A stretch of 64,000 nucleotides of DNA from Orbilia blumenaviensis (taxonomy: Eukaryota; Ascomycota; Orbiliomycetes; Orbiliales; Orbiliaceae), in NCBI GenBank assembly GCA_036872755.1, contig JAVHNS010000003.1, forward strand, positions 2,604,001-2,668,000, read 5' to 3'. The first letter of the stretch is position 1, and each line of letters opens with the position of its first letter. Below are positions 1-11,084 of the stretch, in pieces. The notes under the pieces were generated by a model. The model searched no databases and was not told the origin of the DNA. It saw only the letters and a list, made by a program, of their open reading frames with translations. The translations under genes and the position numbers were made by a program.

Positions 1-438
1 ATATTTCGATCTTGAAACGGCCTACAAACTCCAATAACTTTGCAGCGACTACAAGTGCGCCTAGTAATATATATTAGAATGATAAAAAAAAGAGGTATAG
101 TATGCAACGAGAGTGATGCTCAGGGCACTTACTAGCACCCGTGCCTTCACCAAAAAGAAAAAGCTCGTCGCTCGCGCATGGTAGAGCCTCGCAGATAGCC
201 TGTTCATTGAAAACTTAGCGAGGCGTTATCATCCTCAAAGGGTTAGATTTAGGGCAGAGCTCACCAAATAGATATCTCGAACTGACTTTTTTAACATCTT
301 TTCGGTGGCGATTTGTTCTTGTTGTTCCCATAGTATATTTGCTTCGGGATCTAAGTAAGTTGCGTTATCATGATTGATGAACTGGCTTTCAGTACCAGGA
401 CCCCTCTATACATCGTAATCTAGGCGTCCGGGCGAACT
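1..438. other. Non-repetitive flank of ordinary composition, no gene recognised
   Basis: GC content is much higher than in the rest of the window and no C-to-T/G-to-A decayed repeat is visible. I see no long frame, RNA gene or terminal repeat here. With 883-1120 it forms the flank of the AT-rich block. Confidence 0.5.
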
Positions 439-882
439 TCACATCAGCCGCTTTGTTACAGCAATGTATTGGCAACCTTGTATACATACTTGATCTATCA
501 TCGCCGCTGACAAACTATCAAATACTTGTCCTGCTTCAATCACCTTGGAAATCGTATATATAGAGGATCGTTGTAAACGATTAGAGGACTGTTCTGGCGC
601 ATTTGAAAAGTCGTAAGCAGCACCGTCACTGCAAAGTATTAATCGTCGGCGGTGATGGTTTTTTTTACAATAGCTGCAAAACGGAATGCTGACATCTTCC
701 TTAGTATTTACTGATGACGAATGCGAACCCGATTCCTCGGCGTTCGATGCGTCGACATCTGAGAGTACTTCGGTTGGAGTGAGGACCAAATATACTGATT
801 CGCCATCCGCATCATCGTCGCTCATATACACCCCGGTCGGGTCACCCGACGGGTTCTTCTCCATACTGACGTATATATTCAA
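439..882 (-). CDS. Possible small hypothetical protein (147 aa), outside the AT-rich repeats
   Basis: I do not recognise this protein. It is an uninterrupted 147-codon frame in the only part of the window with ordinary base composition (about 1-1120). The N-terminal 65 residues are acidic and Ser-rich (DDDADGES near residue 22, then a Glu/Ser/Asp-rich stretch), which looks disordered. Around residues 69-84 there is a Cys-x2-Cys pair (CSYC) followed by two His, three Arg and another Cys, which could bind a metal but matches no family I can name. The C-terminal third has a mixed hydrophobic pattern. No signal peptide or membrane segment is visible. The start is the first ATG of the frame; introns or further exons are possible, so this may be a fragment. 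A 106-aa frame on the opposite strand (686-1006) overlaps it and could instead be real. Coding status is uncertain. Confidence 0.3.
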   Translation of the reverse strand: MNIYVSMEKNPSGDPTGVYMSDDDADGESVYLVLTPTEVLSDVDASNAEESGSHSSSVNTKEDVSIPFCSYCKKNHHRRRLILCSDGAAYDFSNAPEQSSNRLQRSSIYTISKVIEAGQVFDSLSAAMIDQVCIQGCQYIAVTKRLM

Positions 883-1122
883 CAGGATCCTCCTTGTTCA
901 ATTCAAGTTGTTTGAGTGGTGTTGGAAAGTTCGTAGCTTACAATGCAAGAACTGGTCTATATTGAATGAAAGCGGGGTCACGACCTTTTCGAGTAGTTAT
1001 GGATAATGCGTGAAACAAACCAACGCCTTGCCTCCTCGATCGTAGCTAGTCAACACACAATGACCCAAAAAAAATTATTTTTTAGATTTTATTTTAGAAA
1101 AATATTATTTACATCTATTAAA

Positions 1123-1210
1123 ATAGTCAGCATTGGTGGGTGAAGTGTATTAAACCGAGTTGACTGAGCGCAATAACGTCTTCAAATAAAACTTATATAT
1201 AAAAGGTGTC
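1123..1210 (-). repeat. Diverged relic related to the LTR-1 terminus
   Basis: The stretch from AGTCAGCATTGGTGGGTGAA through GTGTATTAAAC to ACTTATATATAAAAGG follows the order of the minus-strand LTR-1 end (TCAGAATTGATGGGGTCAA, GTGTATTAAAC, TTTATATATATAAATAGG). Similarity stops after about 90 bp. It differs from the other copies by more than RIP-type transitions, so it may be an older or sister family. Confidence 0.45.
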
Positions 1211-1469
1211 AGGCCGCACATGTGCCCCGTTTTCACCCCATACCCTCCCCGAGAGCACTCGGTAACGTGTACATAAATGATAACCCTCATTAACTAGCTA
1301 AACACCTCACACCCCGTGTACCTTAACTTAGTTTAGACACTTTCTTTACAATACACGCAGTCATTCATTAGTTGTATGCAATAGCCACGTCGTAACCGAC
1401 TTCTATTTGTAGTGGACCTTGAGCGTTTGTATGCGGTTTGGTACCGTGTACAAAACATTCGGTTCACAG

Positions 1470-1690
1470 CACACCTACGGTGTGGTGCGCAGAATACAAC
1501 AAGGTCAATATATGGTTAAAATCTAGTTAACTTGGGTAACATAGATATGTGGTACCTAAAAACCTACTTAAACTTTTTTTAATTTTTAGATTAATATTTT
1601 TTTTTTAATTCTCCTTCAAAGTAATAAAAATTAAAATCTAATATTATAATATATATATTTAGATGTAAAGATATAAATAATATTTATAGA
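1470..1690 (-). repeat. Relic of an LTR-2 long terminal repeat, reverse orientation
   Basis: Positions 1478-1545 (ACACCTACGGTGTGGTGCGC, then AATACAACAAGGTCA and a GGGTAACAT block) match the reverse complement of the GC-richer end of the LTR-2 LTR at 28165-28282. The following AT-rich 140 bp also track that LTR in order. The outermost motif TGTCAGGCCGC of LTR-2 occurs separately at 1207-1217, so about 250 bp may have been inserted between 1220 and 1470. No target duplication was identified. Confidence 0.5.
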
Positions 1691-1710
1691 AATTAGTATG
1701 TTACCATAGA

Positions 1711-1734
1711 GCGGCTGAACCAGATCTAAGCCGC
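1711..1734. other. GC-rich hairpin in AT-rich surroundings
   Basis: GCGGCT at 1711-1716 pairs perfectly with AGCCGC at 1729-1734 across a 12-nt loop. It is isolated in AT-rich DNA and its role is unknown; it may be the tip of a decayed element. Confidence 0.4.
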
Positions 1735-2772
1735 TGTAGACTACAGAACAGTTAGATTTTTGAAAGATTTTGGCAAACTTAAATTTATTACAAAGTAAAT
1801 TGGATTTAAATTTTTAAGATAAATTTGTGGAGCAATTTAAATTTAATTTTTTAAATAATAAAATAATAAAATATTGATTTTCAAAAGTTTAAACTACTCA
1901 ATAAATATATAATTTTAGCAAAAAATCCACATGCTATTTTATTTTTCCTAAAAAAATAAACATAACCTAAACCTAACCTTAGTATTAACTATTTTTATTA
2001 TTATTTTTATTATTTTTATTACTTTTATTATTTTTATTATTAATTATTAAGTATTATTAATATTTTCAAAATAATGATTATAAAAATATAAGCTCAGTAC
2101 TATACATATATATATACCAATATATATGTAAATTTATAAGTATATATTATTAATAATTAATTATGTATTATAATATTATAGATTTTATTTATAAATTTAA
2201 ATATAAATTTGTTACATGTATTTTTTTTACATTTTAATTTATAATAGAAATTATAAATATAGTATATAATTTATAAAATATATAAATTTGTTGATTTTAT
2301 AATATAAATTCAAACTAATAGAATTAAATAATTAAAATCTTTGTGATAAAATAATTATTATTATAAAACATTAGTAAAAACAAGTGTTGACTGTTTAAGT
2401 TTTTAAAGCTAGGAAACCTCTTAACTTAAAAAATCACTTAAAAATCAATATATATATAATTAATATAATTTTGATAATAAATTAATATATTCTATAGTTA
2501 TTATAAGTTTTGGGATATTTAATGATATATAAAATTAAAAAAATATTAAAAAAAATAAATAAAAATAGTTATAAAAATCAGAATTTAGATTTTTTGAGTA
2601 TATAAAAAGGAGTATGAATTTTACTAAAAATAATATTTAGGACTATTTATATAACATTATAATCAACAAAATATAAATTAATATCAGAAATTAATATTTA
2701 ATACACAATTATTAATTCCCACACCAACTCAGTAATATTTAATTTTTGTTAGTATTAAATATAAAATAGTAT
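1735..2772. other. Decayed AT-rich DNA, no feature recognised
   Basis: Nearly pure A/T with short TTATTTTTA-type runs (about 1990-2050). I see no frame, terminal repeat or RNA gene. A telomere-like CCTAAACCTAACC run near 1966 is too short and degenerate to call. Confidence 0.6.
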
Positions 2773-3221
2773 TGTAAGATTATATATGTGCATATCACAA
2801 TAATTAAGAAGATAATCTTAATTATAAATATAAATTAAAAAACAAAAAATGCCAGTGAAATGTATAATTGGTATTTATATTTTATATATTTGAAAAACAT
2901 GTATATTATAATATTAGATTGTGGCTTTTTATTGCATTTGGATCAAAAGAACTAAACTAATATTGGTTTGAAGATTAAAGTTATTTGGGTAAATTTCCAA
3001 AGAAATCGTTGTATATTTATATTCTTTAATTTAGGTAGTTTTAATTATTATATTGATTTTATTATATTTTATATTAAGTATTATTACTTAGATAATTTAA
3101 TATTATCTTTTTTTAATAATTTTTAAAATTTGTTTATCAAAAATTAAAAGAAGATCTTATTATTATAATTTATATTAAAAGCATAATTTTTTTATATAAT
3201 TTGAAAAATATTTTAAAAAGT
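2773..3221 (+). mobile_element. LTR-2 retrotransposon fragment: 5' LTR (2773-3102) plus 119 bp of internal sequence
   Basis: It begins TGTAAGATTATATATGTGC and aligns along its whole length with the LTR-2 copy starting at 21212. The LTR ends at 3102 as ATAATTTAATA, which is GCGGCCTGACA after complete C-to-T/G-to-A conversion, giving 330 bp, the same as the intact family member. The internal part (3103-3221) follows 21541 onwards until it is cut by an LTR-1 terminus at 3222. The rest of this copy is missing. Confidence 0.75.
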
Positions 3222-3453
3222 TGTTAGAATTATTGGGATGAAATGTAGTATATTAGATTAAGTCTGTTAAATTCAGTAGTATTTTCAATCAAAATTTATA
3301 TAAATAAGTAAATTATATACAAGAGAATTTGTAAACTATATAAAGAATAATTTAAACACATAAAACTCAAAACCATTTTAACTAAAAAGTTATATAAAAA
3401 ATTAAAAAAGTTATATACAAAATAATATACTTAATTCTCTTAAACATAATATT
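3222..3453 (-). repeat. LTR-1 long terminal repeat, reverse, interrupting the LTR-2 fragment
   Basis: It starts TGTTAGAATTATTGGGATGA, a mutated form of the reverse LTR-1 end TGTCAGAATTGATGGGGTCA, and runs colinearly to the ..AACATAATATT end. The last six bases expected (CTGACA) are missing and a second LTR-1 begins immediately at 3454. Confidence 0.7.
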
Positions 3454-3689
3454 TGTCAGAATTGATGAAGTCAAATGAAGTGTATTAAATAAAGTTTATT
3501 AAATTTAATAATATCTTTAATTAGAGTTTATACATATAAATAAATTGTATCTAAAATAATCCATAAATTAATTATATAAAAAATAATTTAAACATAAAAG
3601 AGATCAAAATTATTTTAATTGGAAAGTTATATAAAAAATTAGAAAAGTTATATATAAAATGATTTATTTAATTATTTTAAATATAATAT
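3454..3689 (-). repeat. Second LTR-1 long terminal repeat, same orientation, directly abutting the first
   Basis: It starts TGTCAGAATTGATGAAGTCA and runs to ..AAATATAATAT, where a Helitron-like element begins with GCCCGACTGC at 3690. The final TCTGACA of the LTR is absent, as expected if the Hel insertion lies inside the LTR. Confidence 0.75.
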
Positions 3690-4124
3690 GCCCGACTGCA
3701 GTATTGCAGGAGGGTTAAAGTTGATCCAACACAAGGCGCGATCCATATAAGATCTACCAAAAAATATGTTATTTTTAGCGAACTTAAATTTTTTTTTTTT
3801 GGATTTTTGTTATATAAATTTGTATGGGATTTTTTAAGTCTTAGCACTATTTTCAAGTTTTAGCAAAAAATTACTAAGAAATTAAAAAAATTGACTCTAA
3901 CAAAAGTCTTCATTATTTTTATTTTTTTAAATCTATAATTCTAAAATTTTAATATATTCTTTTTTAACCTTTTATTTAGAATTAATTAAATACATAAATT
4001 TATAATTACTTTTTTAATATTTTTTTATTTTTTTTTATTAAATCACTTTTAACCAAAATCATAAACATCAAATAATTTTTTTATTTAAATTTTATCTATA
4101 TATAATATAATTTTAATTTATTTA

Positions 4125-4485
4125 GTTTTTACTTGCAAAATGATCATGTGACACATACAAAAATCTAACTTCAAAATTCAAAAAAAAAAAAATTTATTTT
4201 AATTATTTTAATTAAATTTTTAATTTTTGCATACTAGTATAAAATGGTTACGTGATATATACAAAATCTGGCTTCAAAGTTCAAAAATTACTTTTTAATT
4301 TATTTTAATTTATTTTAATTAGTTTTATTAGATTTTTAGTTTTCGTATGTAAAATAATGGTTATCTGATATATACAAAATATGATTTGAAAATTTAAAAA
4401 TTATTTTTAAATTATTTTAATTTTAATTATTTTATTTTAATTATAGTTTTTACATGGAAAATGGTTCTGTGATACATACTAAAAC
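4125..4485 (+). repeat. Four tandem copies of a ~105-bp unit inside Hel-1
   Basis: The motif (TTTT/CTTG)CA...AAAATGGTTACGTGATATATAC recurs near 4140, 4243, 4357 and 4459, each followed by an AAATCTGGCTTCAAAGTTCA-like segment and AT spacer. Each unit is one copy of the TTGCATGCAAAATGGTCACGTGACACATAC module that occurs singly in the other Hel copies. Confidence 0.7.
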
Positions 4486-4517
4486 TATTTATATATATAT
4501 TTATATATATTTATATA

Positions 4518-4590
4518 TATTTTTATTTTTATTTTTATTTTTATTTTTATTTTTATTTTTATTTTTATTTTTATTTTTATTTTTATTTTT
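4518..4590 (+). repeat. (ATTTTT)n microsatellite
   Basis: About twelve uninterrupted hexamers of ATTTTT. The same hexamer, reverse-complemented, lies in Hel-5 at about 16800-16870, so it appears to be part of some Hel interiors. Confidence 0.9.
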
Positions 4591-4615
4591 AATTATTTAA
4601 TTTAATTTAATTTAA

Positions 4616-5370
4616 TGCCCGACTGCTTTGCAGGAGGGTTAAAGTTGAACCAGCGCGCGAGAACGCGATCCATACCAGATCTAACAAAAAATATATTGTT
4701 TTTAATGAATTTAAAGAAAAAATTTTTTAAATTTTTTTATACAAATTTATATAGGATTTTAAAAATCTTAGCAATTTTAACATTAATTTTCAAATTTTAG
4801 CAAAAAATTATTAAAAAAATTGTAAAATTAAGTTCAAAATTTATACTTATTATTTTTATTTTTTTAAATTTTTATTTTTAATATTTTAATATAACTTTTT
4901 TTAAATAATCATCTAACTTTTTTATAAGCTACTTATCTATTTTCATTTTTTTTATTTTTTTTATTTTTTTTAATTTTATTATTTTTAATAAAACTTAAAT
5001 TACATAATAATTTTCAATATTAAAACAATTTTATTTAATTTTTATTTAATTTTTATTGAATTTAATTTAGTTTCTGCATGCAAAATGGTTATGTGACACA
5101 CATTAAAATGACATCACTAAATTTTTAAAATTAAATTAAATTAAAATTAAATTAAATAAAATTTGAATAAAAATAAGTTTAACATTGAAAGTTATCACAT
5201 AATCACATACAAAAGTCACATCAAAATTATATTAATTATTATATTAATTATTATATTAGTTATTATATTATTTATTATATTAATTGTTATATTTGTTATT
5301 ATATTAGTTTTTATTGATTTATAATCAAGATGCGGCAGTCGGGTTTGAGTGCTGCGCAGCAGCCTCCTAG
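4616..5370 (+). mobile_element. Helitron-like element Hel-2, complete
   Basis: The 5' terminus TGCCCGACTGC starts at 4616. The 3' region has GCGGCAGTCGGG, a GCTGCGCAGC hairpin and CCTCCTAG ending at 5370, followed by T. The 5' GCCCGACTGC is the inverse complement of the subterminal 3' GCAGTCGGG, and 5' AGGAGG matches 3' CCTCCT. A TTATTATATTAA-type 12-mer microsatellite (5223-5310) lies next to the 3' end. There is no Rep/helicase frame, so the element is non-autonomous. The first 61 codons form an open frame (MPDCFAGGLKLNQR...) also open in Hel-4, Hel-11 and Hel-13. Confidence 0.85.
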
Positions 5371-5522
5371 TTATATTATATTAATCTATCTATTTTTAGT
5401 AATAATAAGTTTCATATGTAAATTTCCTTTTTAATATAATGTAAAAATAGTTGTTTTTTATACAATAAAAATATAATTTAACAAATAAATTTTTAAATTG
5501 AAATTTTTTTAAAAAAAAAGTT
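5371..5522. other. Short unassigned AT-rich spacer
   Basis: It links Hel-2 to LTR-1 copy A. The last bases are the TTCCT target duplication (5523-5527) of copy A. Nothing else was recognised. Confidence 0.5.
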
Positions 5523-5527
5523 TTCCT

Positions 5528-5751
5528 TATCAGAATTGATGAAGTTAAATAAAATATACTTAAGTATTAAATAAAATCTATTAAATTCAATAATATCCTT
5601 AATCAAAGTTTATATATATAAATAAATTATATACAAAATAATTTGAGGATATAAGGGATCAGAATTATTTTAATTAATAAATTATATAAAAAATTAAAAG
5701 GATTATATATAAAATAATTTATTTAATTATTCTAAACATAATATTCTAATA
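5528..5751 (-). repeat. LTR of copy A (left, presumed 3' LTR)
   Basis: It starts TATCAGAATTGATGAAGTTA (the G of TG mutated to A) and ends ATATTCTAATA. It is about 20 bp shorter than other LTR-1 repeats because of internal indels. The outward left side keeps more G/C than the inward side. Confidence 0.8.
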
Positions 5752-7791
5752 TTTCCATTAAATTTTATAATAATTATTACAATTTTCTTTTAAAACTTTT
5801 TTTGTATTTGTATAATTATAATTATATTTATTTATTATATTAATAAAACTAATATAATATAAATAATAGATTTAATAAATATACTATATTTTATACTTCA
5901 AATAATATTTTAAACTATAGAATATATAAAAAGAATATAGAAAAATATATAATTTAATATAAAATAATTATAAATAATCAAAATTTATATTAAATTATTT
6001 TAAATATATAAATTAAAATTAAAATATAAACAAAAAAAAAGTTAAATATACAAAATAATAAAACTATTTATATATATAATATAATTAAATTATTATAAAT
6101 AATTATACTATTAAATAAAAATATCATATTTTATTAAAAATCTTAATTAAATTATAAAACCATTTTTATAAATAAAAATTACTTAATTTAAAAAAAAATA
6201 TATAAATTATAATAAATATAAATCTATTATCATTAAATATTTTTAATATTTAATTTTTATTAAATTAAAAAATTAATTAAATTATTAATAAACATAATTT
6301 TTTTGATATTTAAGATTTCTTTTATATAAAAGTTCTTAATTATATAATATTTAATATTTATATATTTTATTTAATTATATTATTTAAAATTAATTATAAA
6401 TTATTAAATAATTATATAATTAAAACAAAATAATAATAATATAAATAATTTAACTTTTATAACTTTTATTAAATATTTTAATTAAATTATATTTTTAATT
6501 ACTTTTATTATAACTATATATTTAATATATATATTATTAATTATTATAATCTATTTTTTAAATTTTCAAATTATTAAATTTTAATTATAAAATTATAAAT
6601 AATTTCTAATTAATTTTCTATCATCTATATTATTAATCAAATTAAAATTTAAATATTTTTTTAATAATTTTTATTACTTATTTTTTATATTTCCTAATAT
6701 AAATCTTAAAATTTTTATATTATTAAAATATTTTGATATTTTATATATTATTTTAATATATATTATTATTAATTTTAAATTATATTTAATTAATTATTTT
6801 ATTATATAAATTAAATCTAATATTATATATATTATTAAATATATAAATTATTTATTTAATTATTAATATTAATAAATTTCATTATTTATTAACAATATAT
6901 TGTTTTCAATAATAAAATTTTATTTTATCAAAATTTTTATAATATTATATTAATTTATATTATAATAGATAAAAATAAATTTAATAATTACTTATTAAAA
7001 AATAATAATTAAATTTTTTTTTATTCTTTTTAATAAAATTTTTTAAAAAAATTTTAACTTTTCTAATATTAATCATTGTATATTTAATTTTAAATATTTT
7101 CTTAATTTTAATGATTAAAATTAATATAATAATTATTATAAAGAAATTATTTATATAAAAAACAATCATAATATTATTATTTTAATTAATATATAAATTT
7201 TTATTGTTTTTATATAATATACTTAAGTAAAACTAAATTTTTTAAAAAAAATATTAATATTTATATTTTAAATTTTAAATATTTAATATAAATTATATAA
7301 TATACATTTAAAATATAAAATTAAATTTTTAAATTTTTTAAATCTTCTTTTATAATAATTTTTTAATAATATTATATATATTTTTTTTTAAAAAATAAAA
7401 ATTATAAACATAATTTTAACATCTAACTACTCTTGAGACAAAGGGTGGGGTTGCAAGACCGGCGGCAAACGGGGTGAAAACGGTTTGCGGGTTGCCACAC
7501 CATTTTCAAAATTGTTTTTCAGTTTTTTCACTATTTTACAAACAGTTTGGTAATGGTTTGCTAGTTTTTTCATAATTTTTTTACTATTTTTAAAATTGTT
7601 TTTTAAATAATAGAAAAACTGTTTTTATAACAGTTTTCTACCAGTTTTTTGATGATTTTTTAACAGTTTTATTGCGGTTTTGTTACAATTTCAATAATTG
7701 TTTTAATAATAATTTAAAAATCATTTTATAATAGTTTGTAGATTATTTTTATAATAATCATATTACTATAATTTTAATAATTAATTAAATT

Positions 7792-7968
7792 AAACAAATT
7801 AAATAAATTAAATAAATTAAATAAATTAAATAAATTAAATAAATTAAATAAATTAAATAAATTAAATAAATTAAATAAATTAAATAAATCAAATAAATTA
7901 AATAAATTAAATAAATTAAATAAATTAAATAAATTAAATAAGTTAAATAAATTAAATAGATTAAAACA
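7792..7968 (+). repeat. (AAATAAATT)n 9-bp microsatellite in E-1
   Basis: About 19 nearly perfect copies of AAATAAATT with a few substitutions. It replaces the unordered AT spacer found at this place in the other E copies, so it looks like a local expansion. Confidence 0.85.
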
Positions 7969-8162
7969 GTGGTTATGTGACCATTTTCGCTGCCTTAACT
8001 TCCTTTTCTATTTAATTTGAATTTAATTTTGTTTTTGCATGCAAATTGGTCACGTGACACATACAAAAAATGACTTTGAAAATTTCTGAAAAAATGTTGC
8101 AAATTATTTTTAACTAATTAATTATTTTACATTCAATTTCTTTTTTAATTTATTATTTTACC

Positions 8163-8562
8163 ACCTCACTAGTTAACTGCCTCACTAGTTAATTGCCTCA
8201 TTAGCTAACTAGCTAATTAGCTGTTGTGCTAGTTGCTAACTTGCTGAGTACTCTACTAACTGCTTCACTAGCTGCTTTGCTAACTGCCGTATTAGTTGTT
8301 CTATTAGTTGCCGTATTAGCTGCTGTACTAGCTGCCATACTAGCTGCTGTACTAGCTGTTGTACTAACTATTTTACTAACTATTCTATTAGCTGTTTTGC
8401 TAATTGTTGTATTAGCTGTCTCCCTAGCTACCATACTAGTTGTTCTACTAGCTGTTCTACTAACTATTTTACTAACTATTCTATTAGCTGTTCTACTAGC
8501 TGTTCTACTAACTATTCTACTAGCTATTCTACTAGCTATTCTATTAATTGCGTCACCTATAT
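8163..8562 (+). repeat. AGCTAG-based 12-bp minisatellite of E-1
   Basis: Degenerate 12-mers of the form ACTAGCTGTTCT / ACTAGCTGCCGT run for about 400 bp. The open frames seen across it on both strands are low-complexity Leu/Ala or Ala/Ser/Thr translations of the repeat and are not genes. Confidence 0.85.
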
Positions 8563-10752
8563 AACTAACTCTTAATTTATTAAATAATTTATTATAAATT
8601 TTATATTATAATTAGCATAAATTAATAAAACCACAATAAAATCGTTAAAAAACTGTTAGAAAATTGTTAAAAACCATTAAAAAATTATTAAAAAAACTAT
8701 TTGCTCATTATTTTTGAGTAATATAATGATTACACCACCGTTATGCCACCATAATACAACTATTATACAGCCATTATACAGCCATCATACAGCTACCATA
8801 CAGCCATCATACAATTATCATACAACCACCATACAACCATCATATAATTATTATATAACCATCATATTATTGTTTTGTAATTATGAAATTATTTGCCGAT
8901 TTTCTGATTGTCTTGCAATTGTCTTGCTAGAACATGCTTTTCCTCAAGAGTAATATAATTTTTAATTTTTAAAAATAATTAATATTAAAAACAATCTAAA
9001 AATTATTAATTTAATTATAAAAATATATATATTTAAATCAATATTAAATTAAAGATTTTTTTAAATTATTAATTTAACTTTATATTAAATTAAATTATCT
9101 TAAATTTTTATTTTAAATATTTATTTTAATATAAAAATTTTATATTTAGATAATAATTTTATTAATTTAAAAAAATTATTAATTTTATATAAATCTAATT
9201 TTTATTAAATAATTTTATATTAATAATTTTTTTTCATATAATTTATAATTTTTTTATAATTTTATAATTTTTAATTAAAAATAATTTTATTTTAAAATAT
9301 AATAAATATTTATATTTCTATAATACTAATAATTTAACTATTTTAAATTATTTTAAAAATTAAATTTTTCTTAAATTATTTATAAGTAATTTTATATTTT
9401 TTAATATATTTAATAATAAATAAAATATAATTATTATTTAATCTTTTTTTAAAAAAAAAAAAATTTAATTTTAATTAATAAATTTAATAATATATTTTTA
9501 TTTATATAATTTAAAATTTATTTAAACATTTTTATTAATATTTTTTCTATTATATTATTAATTATCTTTATTAATAATAATTAATTTTAAATATTTTTTA
9601 CTTATTTCAATTATTACTTTAATAATTAAATAATTAATTATTATCAAATTTTTAATTAAATTATTTAATTTAATAATTTTATTTTTTTTATATTTTTTTT
9701 TCTTAATTAATTAAATTTTTAATTCAATTCATTTAATATTATTATTAAATAATATAGAAAAAAAGAATATAAACATTATATAAATTATATTTTTTATATA
9801 AAAATTAATATTTTAATATAATTCAAAAATTAATTTTTAATTAACTATTTATCTTAATTTTATTTAAAAAATTAAACAATTCTATAAATTATAAATAATT
9901 TTTTAATTATAAAATTTTAATATTAATTTTAATATAATATTATAAATATTTAATCTTAATATAATTTTTTTAAGAATAAATTTTAATATAATATTAATAA
10001 TAATTAATTTTAGTATATTTAATTAAATAATATATCTCAATTTATATTTAATACTAAAAATATTAATATAATATTATTTTCACAATATAATTTTGAATCT
10101 AAATCTATATTTTTTTTTATAAACTAAAGAATTTTATTATTTTTAAATTTATAAAAATTATTAATTAAACAATAATTATCTTAATTTATTAATTTAGTTA
10201 AACTAATTTTTTTAAAAAATATTATTTTCTTCCAATCAAAATTCTTTTTATTATAAAATTTTATTCTATTCCAAATTTTATAAAAAATAATATTATTTTT
10301 TATATAATTTATAAATAAATACAAATTAATATATATAATAAATTTATTATATTTCTTTTTTTTAAATATCTAATATTAAATAAAATAATTAAAAAATTTA
10401 AAATAACTTAAATCAAAAAATTATCTATACAAAACTTTATATAATAATTTTTTACCATTCAAATTTTATAATAAAAACCTATTTTTTAAATAAAGAATTA
10501 TAATTATAATTTTTTTTAAAAAAATATTAATAAATTTATTTTATATAATAATATTATAATTATAAAAATTAATATATTTATTTATTTTTTAACTATATTA
10601 TTAATATTATAATAAAAAATATTTAAATTTTATTCTATATAAAATTAATTTAAAAAATCTTTAATTATTATATTTTTCTATTTTCTTATTTAAAAATTAA
10701 AAATTTTATATAATTTTTTATAGTAATCTTTTTTTTTTATTTTAATAATAAA

Positions 10753-11084
10753 CTAAGAGGCCACTGCGCAGCACTCAAACCTGTAATATTTTAAATCTTA
10801 ATTATACATAAAAGAGATAATAACGCATATTCTTTCATAGTTTAAACAAAGTTTAGATTTTATAAATGAAATTTAATCTTGCCAAAACTATAAAAATATT
10901 AAAATTAAAAAAATAATAACATGATTTACTAAGACTTAAAAAACTTTATATAAATTTATATAAGAAAATTTTAAAAATTTTTTCTCTAAGTTAACTAAAA
11001 ACAACATATTTTTTAGCAGATCTAGTATGGATCGCGTTTTACGCTGGTTTAACTCTAACCCTCCTGCATAAATGCAGTTGGGCA
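10753..11084 (-). mobile_element. Helitron-like element Hel-3 (short form, ~331 bp)
   Basis: On the plus strand it runs from CTAAGAGGCCACTGCGCAGC (3' terminus with damaged hairpin) to CTCCTGCATAAATGCAGTTG/GGCA (5' terminus). It is nested in LTR-1 copy A. The empty site in copy B near 32870 has one A fewer than the joined flanks, so insertion added a single T:A pair. It lacks the AT-rich middle of the 700-bp copies. Confidence 0.8.

Larger units (their letters stand above)
3689..4615 (+). mobile_element. Helitron-like element Hel-1, 5' part only
   Basis: It opens with the family 5' terminus TGCCCGACTGC and the conserved GCAGGAGGGTTAAAGTTGA block, then the decayed 5' region. No 3' terminus (hairpin plus CCTCCTAG) is found before Hel-2 begins at 4616, nor as a continuation after 5370, so this copy is truncated at its 3' side. 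Its interior holds a fourfold tandem repeat and an ATTTTT microsatellite. Confidence 0.75.
7430..8950 (+). mobile_element. TIR element E-1 (MITE-like, 1,521 bp), TA duplication
   Basis: It starts CTCTTGAGACAAAG and ends CTTTTCCTCAAGAG, giving imperfect inverted ends, flanked by TA at 7428-7429 and 8951-8952. The empty site in LTR-1 copy B (near 29017) has a single TA, confirming duplication on insertion. The interior holds many GGTTTG/CAGTTTT subterminal motifs, a 9-bp microsatellite, an inverted-repeat CACGTG module (7970-8070), a 12-bp minisatellite and a CCATCATACA decamer array (8766-8875). No transposase frame is present. The frames at 8226-8564 and 8714-8953 are translations of the repeats. 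TA targeting suggests a Tc1/mariner-pogo type, but other TA-targeting groups are possible. Confidence 0.85.

Noticed and set aside
1963..1980. Telomere-like CCTAAACCTAACC run
   Set aside because: Only two to three degenerate units; no tandem TTAGGG array.
7792..7968. CRISPR-like array
   Set aside because: The 9-bp units have no spacers; this is a simple microsatellite. No array with constant repeats and unique spacers was seen anywhere.
8714..8953. 79-aa plus-strand frame rich in His and Thr
   Set aside because: It translates the CCATCATACA decamer array of E-1 and runs into the terminal inverted repeat.
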